Assembly (NCBI RefSeq): GCF_051414135.1
Contig: NZ_JBLKOA010000001.1
Location: 186,001-250,000 of the forward strand
Reading direction: 5' to 3'
Origin: Halovenus halobia
GTDB lineage: Archaea > Halobacteriota > Halobacteria > Halobacteriales > Haloarculaceae
Length of the DNA: 64,000 nt
Shown here: piece by piece, positions 1 through 7,970 of the stretch
How positions within the stretch are numbered: position 1 is the stretch's first letter
Layout of the letters: every line of letters begins with the position of its first letter
Notes under the pieces: generated by a model
Told to the model about the DNA's origin: nothing
Seen by the model: only the letters and a program-made list of their open reading frames with translations
The model's database searches: none
Program-made: the position numbers and the translations under genes

Positions 1-514
1 TGACGATTCGCGTTGCGGTCGTGGTCGAGCGCTGCTGTTCGAGCGGGTCACCAATCGTCAGTTCCACGTCACCAACAGACTCGTCAGTCGTCAGTTCGCG
101 GTCGTCCTCATCCCAGTACAATTGCGAGAGCCCGCTGCCGCCGGTCAGATTCGCACGGAGCGTTATGTTGACCGCCCGATAGTCAGCAAGCCCGAGCTGT
201 TCGTTCAGTGGCTTGTCGTCGTATCGGCAGGTGTCGTCGTTCGTGTCCGGGTCCTCGTCGTCTGCCCGGTCGAAAAAGGCCACCGTACAGCCGCGGTCGA
301 GGATGTACGGTTCGTCGGGGCTGCCCAGTGTATCCTGTGCGAGATAGTCGGCAGTCCGGTCGACGGTCACAGCTTCTGACTGTCCGGTGATAGTAAACGG
401 TGTCAGGATTCCGGGTGCAAACACGAAAATAAAGATGATTGCACCCAGAAACACGCTGATCCCAATCGTGAAGTCTATTTGTGTCTGTGCTCGCTCAGTA
501 TGGTTATCTGTCAT
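1..514 (-). CDS. Type IV pilin-like / DUF7287-type membrane-anchored protein (C-terminus outside window)
   Basis: The frame starts at the ATG at 514 and runs off the left edge, so about 171 codons are visible. The N-terminus has the pattern RAQTQIDFTIG followed by a single hydrophobic helix (about residues 14-35). It resembles haloarchaeal pilin-like proteins (the DUF7287 type) that carry a short charged leader before one transmembrane segment. The rest of the visible part is a soluble, Asp/Thr-rich, presumably extracellular domain with two cysteines. Family assignment comes from the N-terminal motif only. Export by the pilin pathway is inferred. The open frame continues upstream of 514 without a start codon, so a different start is unlikely. 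Confidence 0.72.
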   Translation of the reverse strand, partial: MTDNHTERAQTQIDFTIGISVFLGAIIFIFVFAPGILTPFTITGQSEAVTVDRTADYLAQDTLGSPDEPYILDRGCTVAFFDRADDEDPDTNDDTCRYDDKPLNEQLGLADYRAVNITLRANLTGGSGLSQLYWDEDDRELTTDESVGDVELTIGDPLEQQRSTTTATRIV

Positions 515-727
515 ATCCTCGTCTTGATTCGCAATCGTTTCATCTGATAGTAGCCGCTCCCCTATCGCAGCGGCCGTTCGGGCGCGCTCGGTGCGGCCAG
601 CCTCCCCGACATCTGTCTGGCCTCCCGTGGTTCGCCACGTTGTTCGCCGGAACTAACGAACTCCCGTCTTATATCCATTGTGGCCAACGAGGTCTGGTTT
701 CAATACGTGATAGCTGCGGTGGCGTAT

Positions 728-1261
728 TCAGTGCTCACGCATCTGTTTCTCGAAGTGGATGAGTTCGTACTCGCCGTGCTCGGACCGCTCGACTTCGTCG
801 TAGCCAGCGTCGGCGTACAGTGCGAGTGCTCGGCGCTGGCGTTGTGCTGTTGTCGCCAGCAGTCGCTCGTAGCTGTCGTCGACTCGCCCTTCGAGTTCGG
901 CCAGTAACGCCCGACCGAATCCCTGGCCCTGTGCCGGCGGCGCGACGCGCATCCGGTGGAGTTCGACACTGCCCGGAACGGTTCGCTCGTCGTCGTGGCC
1001 CGACTCGTTGGGCAGGAATCCACCCATTGCAGCTACCTGTCCGTCGAACGTTTCCGGCACTGACGGGTCCAGTGAGTCGACAATACCGACCACGAACTCG
1101 CCGTCGCCGTCGAGATATGTCGCTTCGATGTGTCGAACGTCCTCAGTCCCGGGAATGTCGGCTGGGTCGGTGCCCGCCTCACGCATCGCCCACTCGTGTA
1201 GCTCCACAACTGCCGACTGGTCTCGTGGGTCGTACCGCCGGAAGCGCAACGCTGTCGTCAT
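728..1261 (-). CDS. GNAT family N-acetyltransferase
   Basis: A 177-residue protein with the GNAT acetyl-CoA-binding motif A at residues 103-116 (RVAPPAQGQGFGRA) and the typical C-terminal stretch (ALYADAGYDEVE). It transfers an acetyl group from acetyl-CoA to an amine; the substrate cannot be read from sequence. The start at 1261 is chosen because homology begins at MTTALRFRRY and the ATG lies one base after the stop of the upstream sugar nucleotidyltransferase gene. This arrangement suggests co-transcription and translational coupling. A role in modifying a surface-sugar or small-molecule amine is only inference from that neighbour. Confidence 0.9.
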   Translation of the reverse strand: MTTALRFRRYDPRDQSAVVELHEWAMREAGTDPADIPGTEDVRHIEATYLDGDGEFVVGIVDSLDPSVPETFDGQVAAMGGFLPNESGHDDERTVPGSVELHRMRVAPPAQGQGFGRALLAELEGRVDDSYERLLATTAQRQRRALALYADAGYDEVERSEHGEYELIHFEKQMREH

Positions 1262-1262
1262 G

Positions 1263-2441
1263 TCACCGGTCTCTAGTGACGGACTCGCCAGGTGTTGTCC
1301 GCGCACCCGTCGAGAGCACGACGCCCGGAGACAGGCTCGTATTGATTCCTGTTTTTACATCGTCACCCGCGACAACGCCGAACTTTCGCCGGCCGGTCGA
1401 GACGCGCTCGCCTTTGACGGTCAGTTGAACGTCTCCGCCGTCGTGACGGAGGTTTGCAACGTTGGTTCCGGCACCGAAGTTCACCTCCCGGCCGAGTACA
1501 CTATCGCCCACGTAGGAGAGATGGGGAACCGCGCTCTTTGCCATGATGACGCTGTTTTTGATTTCGACCGATTGGCCGACCTTCGTGTTCTCGGCGAGCA
1601 GTGTTCGCCCGCGCACGTAGGCGTTGGGTCCCACGGTCGCGCCTTCGCCGATATATGCAGGGCCTTCGATGACCGACCCTGACTTGACGGTCGCACCGTC
1701 TTCGACCACAACAGCCCCGTTAATCGTCGCAGTGTCGGCGACAGTGCCGTCGAGTCGACGGTCAAGAGTTCCGAGTCGCCATTCGTTGGCTTCGAGTAGT
1801 TCCCACGGTCGGCCAACATCGAGCCAGCGGTCGAGTTCGACAACTCGGACGTCGAACTCGTCGATGACGCGGGCGAGCACGTCTGTGAGTTCGTATTCGC
1901 CGCGCTCAGATTCCGAGACATCGAGATACTCCTGTGCGGCGGCCGGGAACTGATAGGCTCCGGCGTTCGCGAGATTCGACGGTGGGTCCGCAGGTTTTTC
2001 GACAATGTCGGTCACTGTCGACCCGTCCGTCGACAGCACGCCGTAGTTCGTTGGGTCGTCGACGGGCATCGCAGCAACTGCGGGGCCCTCCTCGAACAGT
2101 GCAGCGATACTGTCGTCGTAGAGATTGTCGCCGTTGATGACGACAAACGGGCCATCGAGCTCGGGTGCTGCCGCCCGCACTGCGTCCGCGGTCCCGCGTT
2201 GCTCACTCTGTGTGACGAACGTCACCGGAACATCCCGGTAGGACTCGCCGAAATACGCGGTCAGCTCCTCGCGTTCGTATCCGACAACGATAATCAATTC
2301 AGAAACGCCGCCCTCGACGGCCGCGTCGGCGGCGTGGGCGACCAGCGGGCGGTCGGCGACTGGTACCATCGGCTTCGGGAGGGAGTCGGTCAGCGGTCGC
2401 AGCCGAGTTCCCTGCCCCGCAGCTAGCAGTACTGCTTGCAT
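1263..2441 (-). CDS. glmU: Bifunctional sugar-1-phosphate nucleotidylyltransferase / acyltransferase (GlmU-like)
   Basis: A 392-residue cytosolic enzyme. Residues 1-230 are a nucleotidyltransferase domain with the signature GQGTRLRPLT and the PKP motif (residues 9-24), plus an NGD metal-binding site. Residues 240-392 form a left-handed beta-helix of hexapeptide repeats ending in a GlmU-like stretch (GREVNFGAGT). Archaeal proteins of this layout make UDP-N-acetylglucosamine or related activated sugars for glycan synthesis. Exact sugar and nucleotide specificity is not decided by sequence; a dTDP-glucose-type enzyme remains possible. The start at 2441 (MQAVLLAAGQG) is the first methionine before the catalytic fold. 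It lies 37 nt downstream of the zinc-ribbon gene and one base before the GNAT gene, probably one operon. Confidence 0.88.
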   Translation of the reverse strand: MQAVLLAAGQGTRLRPLTDSLPKPMVPVADRPLVAHAADAAVEGGVSELIIVVGYEREELTAYFGESYRDVPVTFVTQSEQRGTADAVRAAAPELDGPFVVINGDNLYDDSIAALFEEGPAVAAMPVDDPTNYGVLSTDGSTVTDIVEKPADPPSNLANAGAYQFPAAAQEYLDVSESERGEYELTDVLARVIDEFDVRVVELDRWLDVGRPWELLEANEWRLGTLDRRLDGTVADTATINGAVVVEDGATVKSGSVIEGPAYIGEGATVGPNAYVRGRTLLAENTKVGQSVEIKNSVIMAKSAVPHLSYVGDSVLGREVNFGAGTNVANLRHDGGDVQLTVKGERVSTGRRKFGVVAGDDVKTGINTSLSPGVVLSTGARTTPGESVTRDR

Positions 2442-2478
2442 GGCCGTACCGTCGCGGCCGTGACTGATATGCCTACCG

Positions 2479-2649
2479 TCACCGGCGTTTCGAGCCGCGG
2501 CGCGCCGAGACTGGTGCGCGGTCGCCGAACGATTCCCCACAGCTTGGGCACTCGCCATCCTCGTAGAAGACGCGCGGTCCCGCGCGGGTCTCAGGGTCCC
2601 AGCGAACTCGATAGCCACACCGTTCGCAGAGTGTCGTTCGTTCGGCCAT
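2479..2649 (-). CDS. Small zinc-ribbon protein
   Basis: A 56-residue protein with two CxxC knuckles (Cys8/Cys11 and Cys34/Cys37) separated by 22 residues, which should bind one zinc ion. The C-terminus is basic (ARRGSKRR), unusual for a haloarchaeon and compatible with nucleic-acid binding. The start at 2649 (MAERTTLCERCG) is preferred because the upstream frame extension has no zinc-ribbon character. It is the first gene of a leftward group with the GlmU-like enzyme and the acetyltransferase, and is divergent from the gene at 2739. Function unknown. Confidence 0.78.
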   Translation of the reverse strand: MAERTTLCERCGYRVRWDPETRAGPRVFYEDGECPSCGESFGDRAPVSARRGSKRR

Positions 2650-2738
2650 ACAACAGCTACTCGCTCGGCCGGCAAAAATCCTGACTGCGTGCAGAGAGAG
2701 ACGCCGACCTTTTGACGGCTCAGCGCCTACATTGGGGT

Positions 2739-3254
2739 ATGACAGCGGAGATTCCTGATTCTGCCCGCGACGCGTTCGAGGGCCACGACGCAATTACTGA
2801 CACCGAGGAAGGATACGCCGTCGAGACGACTGTGTTCGACGGGTTCGTTCGCGCAAGCGAGGGGCCAGATTGGAAGAATACCTACACCGTTACCGTCTTT
2901 GTGCCGACGCTTTCGGCAGCGACCACCGAGGCGGTCGGTCCGGCCGTCGAAGATGGCTGGCGAGACACCCTCGAACGGCGACTCGAAGACGCCCCGCAGG
3001 CTACCCGCTCGAACGTCGACTTGCACGACCTCTCTGTCGAAGAAATTGACGACGAACTCCAGATCACCTTCACCTTCGAGTGGGGCGACGCTGACCGGGC
3101 CGCCGCAATTGCAAAAACCTTCGTCGAATATGTCGAGGGAACGTACGTCGAGGGGATTGTGCCGGGCTACGAGTACGTCTCACCGGTTGCTGACTTGCTT
3201 TCGGCAGCAAGTCAGGGCGACGACGGGGCCACCCGCGGCGGCACGCCGCTCTAG
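2739..3254 (+). CDS. DUF5813 family protein
   Basis: A 171-residue soluble acidic protein beginning MTAEIPDSARDAFEGHD. The sequence resembles the haloarchaeal DUF5813 family, which has no assigned function. It has no membrane segment or cysteines and looks like an alternating alpha/beta fold. Its last four bases (CTAG, 3251-3254) are shared with the stop codon of the convergent AsnC-type gene, so the two mRNAs must overlap at their 3' ends. The start at 2739 is chosen over an upstream in-frame start 27 nt earlier because that extension (MTAQRLHWG) falls in the divergent promoter region. Confidence 0.85.
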   Translation: MTAEIPDSARDAFEGHDAITDTEEGYAVETTVFDGFVRASEGPDWKNTYTVTVFVPTLSAATTEAVGPAVEDGWRDTLERRLEDAPQATRSNVDLHDLSVEEIDDELQITFTFEWGDADRAAAIAKTFVEYVEGTYVEGIVPGYEYVSPVADLLSAASQGDDGATRGGTPL

Positions 3255-3481
3255 TCCATCGCAATATAGGTCTGTGTACCGCTGACGCCGTCGATTGACT
3301 GGACTTCTGTTGCAGCAATATCTTTGACCTGACTCGGCGCATCGACAGCGACGACGGCGATGAGGTCCACGTCGCCAGCGACGATATGTGTCCGCTCGAC
3401 GCCGTCGATAGCCGTGATTGCGTCTTTGAGTCGGTCCGCCTCGCTCGTGTTCGCCTTGATCATGACGTATGCTCGTACCAT
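3251..3481 (-). CDS. Stand-alone Lrp/AsnC ligand-binding (RAM) domain protein 1
   Basis: A 76-residue protein consisting only of the Lrp/AsnC C-terminal effector-binding fold (RAM domain; opening MVRAYVMIKA, closing TQTYIAMD). There is no helix-turn-helix, so it cannot bind DNA as classical Lrp does. RAM domains form dimers and higher oligomers and bind amino acids or other small ligands. Its ATG lies one base after the stop of the TrkA-type gene, so it is almost certainly translated from the same mRNA. A paralogue of identical length lies divergently on the other side of that gene. A function as ligand sensor for the TrkA-type protein is inference. Confidence 0.9.
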   Translation of the reverse strand: MVRAYVMIKANTSEADRLKDAITAIDGVERTHIVAGDVDLIAVVAVDAPSQVKDIAATEVQSIDGVSGTQTYIAMD

Positions 3482-3482
3482 C

Positions 3483-4166
3483 TTAGGCACCTCCAAGTTG
3501 CGCTTGCGCTGATTCGCCGACGATCAACTGCCGGGCCTTGTTGATATTCTCTGTTTCTCCGAGGACGACGACTCTGTCACCGCTCTCAAGAGAGTCGTCC
3601 GCGTCCGGAAGTCGAAGCGCCTCGCCTGCCGGGCCGTATGCAATCAGTCGTGCTGCTCCCGGGAGTTCGAGTTCACTCAGTGTGTAGTCTTCCATTGGCG
3701 ACTCGGGGGTAACAGTGAACTCGACAATCTGCAGGGACTGCTCGATATCCGCAATAGCGCGGATGTTGCCGCCGGTCAGGGCGTTTTTCGCGACAATTGC
3801 GCCGAGACGCTCCGGATAGACGATCTGGTCGACCTCCTTGACGTAGCGACGGTAGATATCTTCGCGGTAGTCCTCGTCGATCCGCATGACTGTCCGACAG
3901 CCGTACTGGTTGGCAATCGCACAGGCCGCGTAGTTAGCGTTGAGGTTGCCGGTCAATGCTCCGACGGAGTCGGCGGTTTCGATCCCCGCCTCGCTGAGTA
4001 TTGCCTCGTCTGTGCAGTCGCCATGGATGACCTCGAACCCTTCTGAGCGTGCCCGCCTGACGGCTGTCTCGTCGGGGTCGATGAGCACGACCTCGTGGTC
4101 GGACTCCCGAATTGCCCGCGCGGTCCGCAGTCCAACCCGACCCGCGCCCAGAATTACGAAACGCAT
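3483..4166 (-). CDS. trkA: TrkA family NAD-binding regulatory protein (RCK_N + RCK_C)
   Basis: A 227-residue cytosolic protein. Residues 1-130 are an RCK/TrkA-N Rossmann fold with the dinucleotide-binding glycines GAGRVGLRTA at residues 7-16 and an acidic residue at the end of strand 2 (LIDPDE). Residues 145-220 are a TrkA-C domain. In the family this protein gates potassium transporters (TrkH/Ktr) in response to NAD(H) or other nucleotides. No TrkH-type pore gene is in the window, so its partner is elsewhere or it serves another transporter. A TATA-like element (TTTTATC on the minus strand, about 4192-4198) sits about 29 bp upstream of the ATG, which fits a leaderless transcript. It is flanked on both sides by RAM-only proteins. 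Confidence 0.9.
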   Translation of the reverse strand: MRFVILGAGRVGLRTARAIRESDHEVVLIDPDETAVRRARSEGFEVIHGDCTDEAILSEAGIETADSVGALTGNLNANYAACAIANQYGCRTVMRIDEDYREDIYRRYVKEVDQIVYPERLGAIVAKNALTGGNIRAIADIEQSLQIVEFTVTPESPMEDYTLSELELPGAARLIAYGPAGEALRLPDADDSLESGDRVVVLGETENINKARQLIVGESAQAQLGGA

Positions 4167-4245
4167 GTGTTACCGTACGACAAGGAGGGGGATAAAACTA
4201 TCCCGGGGGGAACACTTTTCTCCTGACATGTCGTAACATACCATA
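4167..4245. promoter_or_regulatory. Divergent trkA / RAM2 control region with inverted repeats
   Basis: A 79-bp divergent intergenic region. An inverted repeat TACGACA (4176-4182) and TGTCGTA (4229-4235) brackets it, one copy close to each start codon. Between them lies a perfect 6-bp hairpin, GGGATA-AAAC-TATCCC (4189-4204), which covers the probable trkA TATA box. The symmetry suggests binding of a dimeric regulator controlling both genes. This is a sequence observation; regulator and function are unknown. Confidence 0.5.
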
Positions 4246-4476
4246 ATGGTTCAGGCATTTATTATGATCAAAACTGCTGCGGGCGAGTCCGCGACGGTTC
4301 GCGAGCGTGTACTGGAGATGGACCCCGTACTGGAGGCGCACGTTGTCGCGGGGCAATACGACGTGATTGCTGAAGTGCAGGGCGGAGAAGTCTACGAAGT
4401 CATCCACGCGGTTGCGACTGACCTCACGAGTCTCGACGGCGTCGTCGACACGCGCACTTACATCTGTCTTGAGTAG
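4246..4476 (+). CDS. Stand-alone Lrp/AsnC ligand-binding (RAM) domain protein 2
   Basis: A 76-residue RAM-domain protein (opening MVQAFIMIKT, closing DTRTYICLE) with no DNA-binding domain. It is a paralogue of the protein at 3251-3481: the same length, the same opening (MV-x-A-x-x-MIK) and the same central HVVAG/HIVAG strand-turn. It is divergent from trkA across a 79-bp region with inverted repeats. The pair may form homo- or hetero-oligomers that sense a metabolite; the ligand is unknown. The only internal alternative start would remove the first beta strand, so the ATG at 4246 is secure. Confidence 0.9.
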   Translation: MVQAFIMIKTAAGESATVRERVLEMDPVLEAHVVAGQYDVIAEVQGGEVYEVIHAVATDLTSLDGVVDTRTYICLE

Positions 4477-4528
4477 GGTGTCTTCTGAACACTGTTCACT
4501 CGATTCGTACGTGTTCCTGCACGGGGTG

Positions 4529-4807
4529 TTAACGCTCGGTAAGTGAGACTCTCATCGCCCACGCGTCTCTCTCGTGTGTTGTTCCGGTTTCAACGCAGAG
4601 TCTGGCGCTGATTCCGGGGAGGCCGAGACCGTGACTGGTCGCCTGTTGCCACGCCGTCCGGGCAGACAGGGCCACAGCGCCCACAGTGAAGACACTCAGC
4701 GCTACAAGCACGGGGTGGGCTACCACCACCAGTACTGCGCCGAGCAGGCCAGCTGTGAGATAGCCACTCGTAACCGAGTCATCTCTGGGTTGCTGTCGTT
4801 TCATCAT
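4529..4807 (-). CDS. Small two-helix membrane protein, unknown function
   Basis: A 92-residue protein (91 if the second ATG at 4804 is used). After a short charged N-terminus there are two hydrophobic segments (about residues 15-35 and 36-50) and then a soluble tail with one cysteine. A TATA-like sequence (CTTATAC on the minus strand, about 4832-4838) lies about 27 bp upstream of the start, which suggests a leaderless mRNA and supports a real gene. I recognise no family. Confidence 0.6.
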   Translation of the reverse strand: MMKRQQPRDDSVTSGYLTAGLLGAVLVVVAHPVLVALSVFTVGAVALSARTAWQQATSHGLGLPGISARLCVETGTTHERDAWAMRVSLTER

Positions 4808-4970
4808 ATCTGTCTGTAGTGGCCGGTATCGTATAAGTTCAATCTGAATGATATTTCTGTAAACCGCGCTACTGAAATTTCCTTCAGTTGTGGCTGACGC
4901 TGGCGCTGGACTGCGTGCACGTCCTCCTGAACATAAAGGTACAACTGCGTTGCTCTCTCATCGACACATA

Positions 4971-5393
4971 ATGCGAGACACAGTTGACCCCGCTATCGAG
5001 GTTGACCTGGGTCCCGTCCTCTGGGCGGCAGGGGTCGTTATCATTTGTGGGCTGGTTGGAAACTTCGTGCTGGGCCAACCGCAGTTACTCGCTCACGGCG
5101 CCTTTTTGGCCGGCGTTGTCAGTTCATTCCGAAGCGACTACTATCAGAACTCGGGGAACAGTGCCGCTATCGGGACGTTATTCGGAACGCTCCTCATAAC
5201 GCCAGTGCTCGTGTACCTGCGGGTTGTCTTCGTCTTTGGCATCCGGGGGACCGGCGATATCTTGTTTACCTCCGTAGCCATCGCGCTTGTCTGGCTGATT
5301 CTAACCGTTGTGATCCTGCTTCCGGTGGCGTATATCGGCTCTCTGGTCGGAGACGTCACTCGGAAGAAACTCGGTGGCCCACTCGGATACTGA
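4971..5393 (+). CDS. DUF5518-type four-helix membrane protein
   Basis: A 140-residue protein with about four hydrophobic helices (roughly residues 13-34, 38-55, 66-85 and 95-125) and a Gly-rich turn region (GAFLAGVVSSFRSDYYQNSG). The pattern matches small haloarchaeal DUF5518 membrane proteins, which have no assigned role. The start at 4971 (MRDTVDPAIEV) is preferred to an earlier in-frame start at 4890, because the extension is basic and not membrane-like. It stands alone between a leftward small membrane gene and the peptide-transport operon. Confidence 0.75.
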   Translation: MRDTVDPAIEVDLGPVLWAAGVVIICGLVGNFVLGQPQLLAHGAFLAGVVSSFRSDYYQNSGNSAAIGTLFGTLLITPVLVYLRVVFVFGIRGTGDILFTSVAIALVWLILTVVILLPVAYIGSLVGDVTRKKLGGPLGY

Positions 5394-5850
5394 AATTGTG
5401 ACTGTGTCTACCGACGCCGGCTTTCCGCTGGAGTGAGGTTGTACAGTTGAAGGTAATTCCAGCAAACTGGTTTGTGAGGCCCGCCTGAGGCTGTTTTGAC
5501 ATATCCATTATTACCTCAAATTGGCTGGTAACAGGTTTTCGTCCGGTTCAGCCAGAGTTCTCAGCCGCTGTGTGTCAGGTATCGTATGTTACTGTGTGTA
5601 GAGTTCACTTACCAAGGAGTTGTACCGCATCAAAAACCCACCGACGGCACACTGACAACTGGTGACAAACAGTGGAGATTATTTTCTAAGCTGTACATTC
5701 ATTTTGTTTAGATGCGTGGGTCAGATTCCGGGAAAACTTTATTACTATTGTGGGAAATTGGTGATACATATCGTAGCGTCATAGGGATTACCTGCTACAC
5801 GCGGACCCAGCACAGCGCAGAAAACAACACTGCAGTACAACACAACACTC
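5394..5850 (+). promoter_or_regulatory. Non-coding region upstream of the dpp operon, with probable promoter
   Basis: 457 bp without a convincing gene and AT-richer than the flanking coding DNA. A haloarchaeal promoter-like element lies at 5731-5744: a purine-rich BRE-like stretch (GGAAAAC) followed by TTTATTA. This predicts a start near 5770 and a leader of about 80 nt before the dppA ATG. There is no Shine-Dalgarno sequence before 5851. A transcript this long without SD is unusual, so a second, closer promoter is possible. I see no tRNA or repeat here. Confidence 0.45.
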
Positions 5851-7944
5851 ATGGCATCTTCAGAACACTCGGACGACCGTGCACCGGATCTCAACCGACG
5901 CCGGCTTCTCGCCGGCCTTGCAGCATCTGGCGTCGCTGCCACCGCTGGCTGTTTCGGCGGTGAACAAGAAGACGCAGACCCAGATGACGCGCGTGACCAA
6001 GCAGACGTAGACACGACCGACATCGTAGAAGGGGGACGGCTGAACTTTGCGCTCCCAGTCGGTAGCATCGGCCAGTACGACCAGGCTCAGTCCGGGTCGG
6101 CGGCAGACGCAGTTGCATTCAACACCGTCTACGACGGACTCCGCGTCACGACGCCACAGGGTGAAAGCCTGAACTGGATGGCTAACTCCTTCGAGGTGAC
6201 TGACGCACAGGATGTCAGCGCGTCCACCTCAGACGCCTCGAATAACGACTATACGGAGTATATGGCGGAGTACGAGATTGCGAGCGTCACAAACGGCATC
6301 GCCACATTCGAGCTGGGCGAGAACAATCTCGTCATCAGTCGACACCCCGACGATGTGTCCGCCGTCGGCAACGGTGATCTGGGCGAGGGCGACATGATGC
6401 GGCTGCTGACTCGTGAGGAGGCCGGCGCTGCAGTCGACGGCGGCACCTACGGGACAAAAATCGAGGCCAGCGTCCACGAAGGCATCACGTTCAACAACGG
6501 CGAAGAACTGACCTCGGAGAACATCGTCCGCTCGTACGACCGGTTCGTCGGCGGCACGCTCGAAGGCCAGCAGTTCGATTCCTTCCTGCACGCTCGTTCG
6601 ACCGGCGATTACAGCGTCGAGATGTACTCGCTGGAACCGGACGCGACTGCGAGCGTCTCGATTATCCCGTTCACCATCTTCCCGTCGGAACACATCGACG
6701 TCCCGCCGGGCGAACTCGACCCACGTGGCGGCGGTCCGACGCCGGTTGGCACCGGTCCCTACGAAGTCGAAGAGTTCGAGGAGGGCAATCAGCTGCTGTT
6801 GTCGCGGACAGACAACTACTGGCTCGAAGATATCGGCCTCGAGAACAAGGAGTGGTGGAATGGTCCGGAGGACTTCCCGGCTGGGCCGGTCATCGACGAG
6901 ATTAACATTCGCTTCCAGTCCAACCAGAGCCAACGAACCGCAGCGCTCAAAGACGGCTCGGTCGATGTTGCCTACGGACTCTCGCCGGCGGACCAGACGA
7001 CGTTCCAGCAAAGTGACCAGTTCAGTGACTACCGGGTCTCTGCAGCAGACGCGACCGGGTACAACTTCATGCAGATTCCGATTGAGGGCGACGGACCGCT
7101 GAGCAACCAGGGCGTCCGCCAGGCAATCCAAAGTGTCATTCCTCGGAAGCAAATTGTCGACACCGTCGAGGACGGCTGGGCGTCGCCCGCCCGCCTGCCT
7201 TTCCCGGTACCGTCCGCGGGGCCGGCAATCGAAGGCGATTACGAAGAAGTCGCCGAGAATGCCGACTGGGCATACCCTGTCGAACCCCAGACCGACGAAG
7301 TGAATTCGCTGGTTAACGACTCCGGTGTCGAAACGCCGCTTTCGGTCACCATTGACACCAACTCGGGCAACGCGTCTCGCCAGCAGAAAAACCAGCTCAT
7401 CACCGGCGAGATGAACGAAACCGACGTGTTCGAGGACTGTGAAGTCAATCTCCCTGCGGATCTCACCACTTGGTTCCGCCAGACCCTCATTCAGGAGTCG
7501 GCGACAGCGGATTACATGGACCGAAACGCGACGGCGATGCTCGGGTTGACTGCCGGCTTCGACCCCGACAGCTATGCCCGAGGGATTCACCACCCCGACA
7601 GCTACAACGGTTGTTGTAACTTCTTCCACCCGCCGGGCACCTTCGACTTCACCGATAGTATCGACGAGGCTCGGTTCGGACTCGATGCCGTCACGGACGT
7701 CAGCGCTCGACAGGAAGCCTACCAGGATGTCTGGCCGGGAATCACCGAGACAGTTGGAAACACCATCATCGACTACTCGCTGAACGTCGCTGTCGCCGGT
7801 CCCCCCGTCCAGGGATACAACGCGTATCCTGACCCGCGGGCCCTCCTCACGTACTCGCTCCACGCACCGTATGGTAACGACGGTGAAGGACTCATCGCGT
7901 ACATCGACCGTGAAGGAGACAGCGGTAACGGCGACGGCAACTAG
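5851..7944 (+). CDS. dppA: ABC transporter substrate-binding lipoprotein (peptide type, SBP_bac_5)
   Basis: A 697-residue extracellular binding protein. The N-terminus has a twin-arginine signal (NRRRLLAGLAAS, residues 15-26) and a lipobox ending at Cys34 (TAGC), so it is exported folded and lipid-anchored. The remainder is a family 5 solute-binding fold, with recognisable stretches around residue 300 (PVGTGPYEVEEFEEGNQLLL). At nearly 700 residues it is longer than bacterial DppA (about 535), as is common for haloarchaeal members. First gene of a five-gene importer operon. Peptide substrate is the family expectation; sugars or other solutes cannot be excluded. Confidence 0.92.
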   Translation: MASSEHSDDRAPDLNRRRLLAGLAASGVAATAGCFGGEQEDADPDDARDQADVDTTDIVEGGRLNFALPVGSIGQYDQAQSGSAADAVAFNTVYDGLRVTTPQGESLNWMANSFEVTDAQDVSASTSDASNNDYTEYMAEYEIASVTNGIATFELGENNLVISRHPDDVSAVGNGDLGEGDMMRLLTREEAGAAVDGGTYGTKIEASVHEGITFNNGEELTSENIVRSYDRFVGGTLEGQQFDSFLHARSTGDYSVEMYSLEPDATASVSIIPFTIFPSEHIDVPPGELDPRGGGPTPVGTGPYEVEEFEEGNQLLLSRTDNYWLEDIGLENKEWWNGPEDFPAGPVIDEINIRFQSNQSQRTAALKDGSVDVAYGLSPADQTTFQQSDQFSDYRVSAADATGYNFMQIPIEGDGPLSNQGVRQAIQSVIPRKQIVDTVEDGWASPARLPFPVPSAGPAIEGDYEEVAENADWAYPVEPQTDEVNSLVNDSGVETPLSVTIDTNSGNASRQQKNQLITGEMNETDVFEDCEVNLPADLTTWFRQTLIQESATADYMDRNATAMLGLTAGFDPDSYARGIHHPDSYNGCCNFFHPPGTFDFTDSIDEARFGLDAVTDVSARQEAYQDVWPGITETVGNTIIDYSLNVAVAGPPVQGYNAYPDPRALLTYSLHAPYGNDGEGLIAYIDREGDSGNGDGN

Positions 7945-7970
7945 GCGGCTCCGGTAACTCTATTACAACT

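Noticed and set aside
515..727. An open frame continuing upstream of the pilin-like start at 514
   Set aside because: The frame has an almost coding-like composition for some 50 codons but no start codon before a stop. It may be a relic; I could not support a gene.
6229..7863. A long open frame (544 codons) antisense to the peptide-binding protein
   Set aside because: It is a by-product of strong GC third-position bias in dppA. The translated sequence has no domain and is Arg/Val-rich, while the plus frame has a clear Tat lipoprotein and SBP domain.
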